Source: Phycisphaerales bacterium | GTDB taxonomy: Bacteria; Planctomycetota; Phycisphaerae; Tepidisphaerales; Tepidisphaeraceae | Assembly: GCA_028288905.1 (NCBI GenBank) | Contig: JAQGHJ010000028.1 | Location: 1 to 8,034 of the forward strand | Direction of reading: 5' to 3' | DNA length: 8,034 nucleotides | In this document: one piece after another, positions 5,929-8,034 of the stretch | Layout: each line of letters begins with the position of its first letter | How positions within the stretch are numbered: the stretch's first letter is position 1 | The notes under the pieces: generated by a model | The model's database searches: none | Told to the model about the DNA's origin: nothing | Seen by the model: only the letters and a program-made list of their open reading frames with translations | Translations under genes and position numbers: made by a program

Positions 5929-5941
5929 CTACATCCTTTCC
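5929..5941 (-). promoter_or_regulatory. Ribosome-binding site of the yehP-like gene with an ATG-TAG start-stop in the spacer
   Basis: On the - strand GGAAAGG (5935-5941) is followed by ATGTAG (5929-5934) and then the ATG at 5928. The spacer is thus a minimal Met-stop reading frame placed directly before the real start. The Shine-Dalgarno distance to the 5928 ATG is 6 bases, which favours that start; the ATG at 5934 has no usable spacing. Confidence 0.55.
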
Positions 5942-5969
5942 AAGCGCCGAGTGACGGCCCTTCCCCGTG

Positions 5970-5990
5970 GCACGGGTTTCCAACCCGTGC
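5970..5990. repeat. Planctomycete-type palindrome, copy 1
   Basis: CACGGGTTTCCAACCCGTG flanked by G and C: two arms, GCACGGGTT and AACCCGTGC, around TCC. It is the first of four related palindromes in the spacer between the yehM- and yehP-like genes. Confidence 0.85.
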
Positions 5991-6040
5991 GAACAGACCA
6001 CCACCTCAGGAACGACGGTGCCCTACCCGACGGCCACTTT

Positions 6041-6061
6041 GCACGGGTTGCAAACCCGTGC
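6041..6061. repeat. Planctomycete-type palindrome, copy 2
   Basis: GCACGGGTTGCAAACCCGTG followed by C. The arms match copy 1 but the centre is GCA instead of TCC. 50 bases separate it from copy 1. Confidence 0.85.
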
Positions 6062-6082
6062 CAAGATCGTCGTGAACCGCCG

Positions 6083-6110
6083 GTCAGTGACACGGGCTTC
6101 CAGCCCGTGC
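6083..6110 (+). repeat. Palindrome copy 3 with GTCAGTGA flank, one half of a 28-base inverted pair
   Basis: The core CACGGGCTTCCAGCCCGTG (6091-6109) is preceded by GTCAGTGA. The full 28 bases reappear, exactly reverse-complemented, at 6170-6197. The arm sequence has changed to CACGGGCT/AGCCCGTG compared with copies 1 and 2, a compensated change that keeps the hairpin. Confidence 0.85.
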
Positions 6111-6169
6111 GTACCCCGTCGGCAGGTTCGAGCACCCGGAGTACCGAGCGATTCCACTTGGGGCTGCTA

Positions 6170-6197
6170 GCACGGGCTGGAAGCCCGTGTCACTGAC
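6170..6197 (-). repeat. Palindrome copy 4, perfect reverse complement of copy 3
   Basis: CACGGGCTGGAAGCCCGTG (6171-6189) followed by TCACTGAC is the exact reverse complement of 6083-6110 over 28 bases, with 59 bases between the two. The pair could fold into one long stem in addition to the individual hairpins. Its TCACTGAC flank supplies the stop codon of the small - strand frame ending at 6190. Confidence 0.85.
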
Positions 6198-6330
6198 GGG
6201 CCGCCTCGACGCTCGCAACCACGGCATCAACGGGCGTCGCGAACTCGCCCGCCAAATCTTGAATGATTTGCGGGGCGGTCGAGAACACGTACGCCTCAAG
6301 GTCGTCGAACCGCAGGTAGTCCTCCGTCAT
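6190..6330 (-). CDS. Small hypothetical protein, 46 residues, possibly truncated by a repeat
   Basis: An ATG at 6330 opens 46 codons ending TGA at 6190-6192. The product starts MTEDYLRFDDLEAYVF, is acidic and helix-prone (PQIIQDLAGEF, VVASVEAARQ), and is not recognised. Most codons (37 of 46) end in G or C, as in the neighbouring genes and unlike most non-coding frames here. GGGAAGG lies 2 bases before the ATG, close for a Shine-Dalgarno site. The stop and the two bases before the final Gln codon fall in the TCACTGAC flank of palindrome copy 4, so the original gene may have been longer and been cut by the repeat. It lies 55 bases after the YehM-like stop in the same direction. Coding status is probable, not proven. 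Confidence 0.5.
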   Translation of the reverse strand: MTEDYLRFDDLEAYVFSTAPQIIQDLAGEFATPVDAVVASVEAARQ

Positions 6331-6385
6331 GACCTTCCCAACTCGCGTCCGCACGCCAACGTCAGTCGCCCGGCTGACCGGCGGC

Positions 6386-8034
6386 TCACTTCGCTCCTAA
6401 AATCATCCGCAGCAACGGCAGGGCCCGCGCCGCCCGCTCCTCGTTCAACGCCACGCCGCCGCCTACACCACCTTCCCCCGCCCCCGCCGGCCCAGCGGGG
6501 TTTCGAACTCCCGTTCCCTTGGCCAGCAACTGCCCGACCTGCCGCCGCTCGGCGGCCGGGAACGCGCTGAACGTCCGGCGGAGCAGCGGCAGCAGTTCGT
6601 CGAACGCGTCCGGGCGGATCTGGCCGACCCAGGCGTCGATGATGCCGAGCAGCCTCGGGTCGTGGATCAGCAGCAGGCCGCTGGTGCCGAGGAACCCTTC
6701 GAGCCAGCGGGCCCCCTGCCCGGGGTCGGCCCCGCCGCCGAGGGTCAGGCCGAGCCGGCGGGCGACCTCGGCGGCGTCGATGCGGCCGGCGTCCAGCAGT
6801 TGGCGGGCGCACCGGCCGCGGATCAGGCCGTGGACCGTGTCGTGTTCCAGCACCCGGGCGAGGGCGTCGAGCCAGTCGGTCGCGTGCCGCGGGTCGTCCA
6901 GTTGCTCGACGGCGGCGCTCGTCGCGAGCAGGTGGGCGTGCATGGCGGCGGCGGCCTCGTCGTTCAGGCTGGCGACGGCCGGCCCGAGCCCGGCGGCGAT
7001 GCGGGGCAGGATGCCGTCGACGATGTGCCGGACCATGCCCTCGTCGGTCTGGCGGACGTTGCCGTACCGCACGAGCGACGCCAGCGGCGGGAGCGTCGCC
7101 ATCAGCAGGGCGACATCCGTGGCGACGGCGGCCACGTCCTCGATGTGCCGGACCAGCGCCCGGGCGGCGTCGCCGAGGTCGGCGAGCATCGCGTCCTGCA
7201 GTTGGTCGGCGAGCGCCTTGAGGTCGTGCGTGTCGGCGGCCAGCTTGGCGAGGGCGGCCCCGGCGGCGGCGGCGATCGTGTTGCCGAGCCGGCCGGCCTC
7301 GATCAGCCTCACGGCGAACGCCGGGTCCCACCGCAGTTGCCAGTGCTCGTGGAACGTGCCCTTGCCCTGGGTCGCGTGGCGGGCCGGCGTGCCCCAGTCG
7401 ACGCCGAGCAGCCGCAGCCGGTGCAGCAGCACGCTCCGCCCGCGGTCGGTGTCGGTCCGCAGGTCGAGGTCGATCGGCTTCTCCAGCGCCTCGGGCTTGA
7501 ACCGCAGCCGCTTCTGGTGGGCGAGCAAGTCTTGGGCGAGCGGAACCATGGGCGTGTCGGCCGGCACCTCGCCGAGCCGGTGGCCGACGAGCAGCTCCCG
7601 CTCGATCAGCCGCATGGCCGCGTCGGAGTCGGACAGGAACACGCTGCGGGTGGCGTCGGCGATGTCGGACAGGTCCGCCAGCGGCCGGCCGCGGAGGGTG
7701 GCGAGCGTGGTGCCCAGCCGCACCGCCTCGATGACGTGGGCGCTGGAACAGTCGACGTCCTTCGCCCGCAGCAGCCCGGCGACCTTCGCCATCCAGGCAG
7801 GCAGGACGTGGGCGTGGTTCTGCCACAGGTGGTCGTACCACCCGGGGGACGTGACGCCGGCCCCGTACCCGCTGGCGAACGTCAGGTGGTCGTACGTCCA
7901 CGGCACCCAGGTGGCGGCCGTCTTCACCTTCGGCAGCTTCTTGAGCAGGTCGTCGTCGGCCTTGGCCGGGTATGCGGCCGGGCCGTCGACGTCCAACGCC
8001 GGCGCGTGCCACGCCCCGCAGACGACGGCGACGC
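6386..8034 (-). CDS. yehM: DUF5682/YehM-like protein, C-terminal part (5' end outside window)
   Basis: 548 residues are visible; the frame stays open to the right edge, so the start is missing (E. coli YehM is about 760 residues, so perhaps 200 or more are off-window). Codons upstream of an internal TTG at 7996 read VAVVCGAWHAPAL, a conserved-looking strand with Cys and His, confirming that the gene continues. The visible part has Trp-rich segments (WVPWTYDHLTFASGYGAG near the start), then long Ala/Leu helices, and ends with the block ARWLEGFLGTSGLLLIHDP ... LLPLLRRTFSAFPAAERRQV, which I recognise as the YehM/DUF5682 C-terminal signature. The last about 25 residues are Gly-rich linker then LPLLRMILGAK. 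Function is unknown; the family occurs with a MoxR AAA+ ATPase and a VWA protein. The VWA gene lies downstream here; the ATPase is expected past the right edge. Confidence 0.82.
   Translation of the reverse strand, partial: VAVVCGAWHAPALDVDGPAAYPAKADDDLLKKLPKVKTAATWVPWTYDHLTFASGYGAGVTSPGWYDHLWQNHAHVLPAWMAKVAGLLRAKDVDCSSAHVIEAVRLGTTLATLRGRPLADLSDIADATRSVFLSDSDAAMRLIERELLVGHRLGEVPADTPMVPLAQDLLAHQKRLRFKPEALEKPIDLDLRTDTDRGRSVLLHRLRLLGVDWGTPARHATQGKGTFHEHWQLRWDPAFAVRLIEAGRLGNTIAAAAGAALAKLAADTHDLKALADQLQDAMLADLGDAARALVRHIEDVAAVATDVALLMATLPPLASLVRYGNVRQTDEGMVRHIVDGILPRIAAGLGPAVASLNDEAAAAMHAHLLATSAAVEQLDDPRHATDWLDALARVLEHDTVHGLIRGRCARQLLDAGRIDAAEVARRLGLTLGGGADPGQGARWLEGFLGTSGLLLIHDPRLLGIIDAWVGQIRPDAFDELLPLLRRTFSAFPAAERRQVGQLLAKGTGVRNPAGPAGAGEGGVGGGVALNEERAARALPLLRMILGAK

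Larger units (their letters stand above)
5929..6385. other. 457-base spacer between the yehM-like and yehP-like genes
   Basis: From right to left it holds a 55-base gap with a short inverted GTCAG/CTGAC pair (6361-6365 and 6374-6378), the 46-codon - strand frame (6190-6330), and then a roughly 230-base cluster of four CACGGG...CCCGTG palindromes. Open frames through the palindromes give TGFQPV or TGWKPV strings, a known translation artefact of this repeat, and are not called as genes. No convincing promoter was seen. Confidence 0.7.

Noticed and set aside
4421..6004. 527-codon - strand open frame spanning the VWA gene, terminator and tRNA fragment
   Set aside because: It is an Arg/Gly/Pro-rich off-frame shadow that reads through the tRNA (giving a GGGRIRTLATLSGRPVFETG-type string typical of translated tRNA-Ser) and through the terminator hairpin.
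5929..6135. 68-residue and similar proteins with TGWKPV or TGFQPV strings
   Set aside because: These strings are translations of the CACGGGCTTCCAGCCCGTG palindrome itself and recur wherever the repeat lies in an open frame.
5970..6197. CRISPR array
   Set aside because: Only four copies, each a self-palindrome, in both orientations, with differing centres and unequal gaps of about 50, 29 and 59 bases; no cas genes are in view.
6327..8012. 561-codon - strand open frame overlapping the yehM-like gene
   Set aside because: It is an off-frame Arg/Ala/Gly-rich shadow; the other frame carries the recognisable conserved C-terminal block.

Overview
The DNA is very GC-rich throughout, with GC-ending codons. 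It carries short palindromes of the CACGGGCTTCCAGCCCGTG type, which are scattered through many planctomycete genomes, especially Gemmata-like ones. A Gemmataceae-type planctomycete is therefore the best guess for the host, inferred from style and repeats only.

The window splits into two parts at about position 4600. The left part (1 to about 4600) looks like the right-hand end of an integrated phage or phage-derived element. On the + strand it holds the 3' end of a tail tape-measure gene (1-1251), a capsid-maturation (prohead) protease of the T4 gp21-like type (1296-1979), an unrecognised 204-residue protein with two CPxTGxP motifs (2064-2678), and a small winged-helix excisionase-like DNA-binding protein (2796-3188). 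On the - strand, convergent with the last gene and only 3 bases from it, is a tyrosine recombinase (3192-4508). About 90 bases upstream of the integrase start lies the 3' two-thirds of a tRNA-Ser(CGA) gene (4596-4655) with no matching 5' part. It is followed by a strong hairpin and T-run terminator (4677-4716). The simplest reading is attR: the element integrated into tRNA-Ser at the anticodon arm, the displaced original 3' end remains here, and an intact tRNA-Ser should sit at the far left end of the element, outside the window.

The right part (about 4656-8034) reads as host chromosome, with all genes on the - strand. A DUF5682/YehM-like gene (6386 to beyond 8034, cut by the window edge) is followed by a von Willebrand factor A (VWA) protein of the YehP type (4747-5928), in the same order as in the E. 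coli yehLMPQ cluster. This cluster pairs a MoxR-type AAA+ ATPase with VWA and accessory proteins, and the ATPase would be expected just past the right edge. The two genes are separated by 457 bases holding four copies of the planctomycete palindrome (two forming a perfect 28-base inverted pair) and a 46-codon open frame with coding character (6190-6330) whose stop codon is supplied by the repeat.

The + strand phage genes form a compact run with shared ribosome-binding motifs, and xis/int provide mobility. No terminase, portal, major capsid or lysis gene is visible, so the window cannot show whether the prophage is complete, a remnant, or a domesticated particle. I found no clearly new defence or other system. 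The points most worth following up are the attR junction, the protease placed after the tape-measure gene, the CPxTGxP protein, and the repeat-split yehM/yehP pair.
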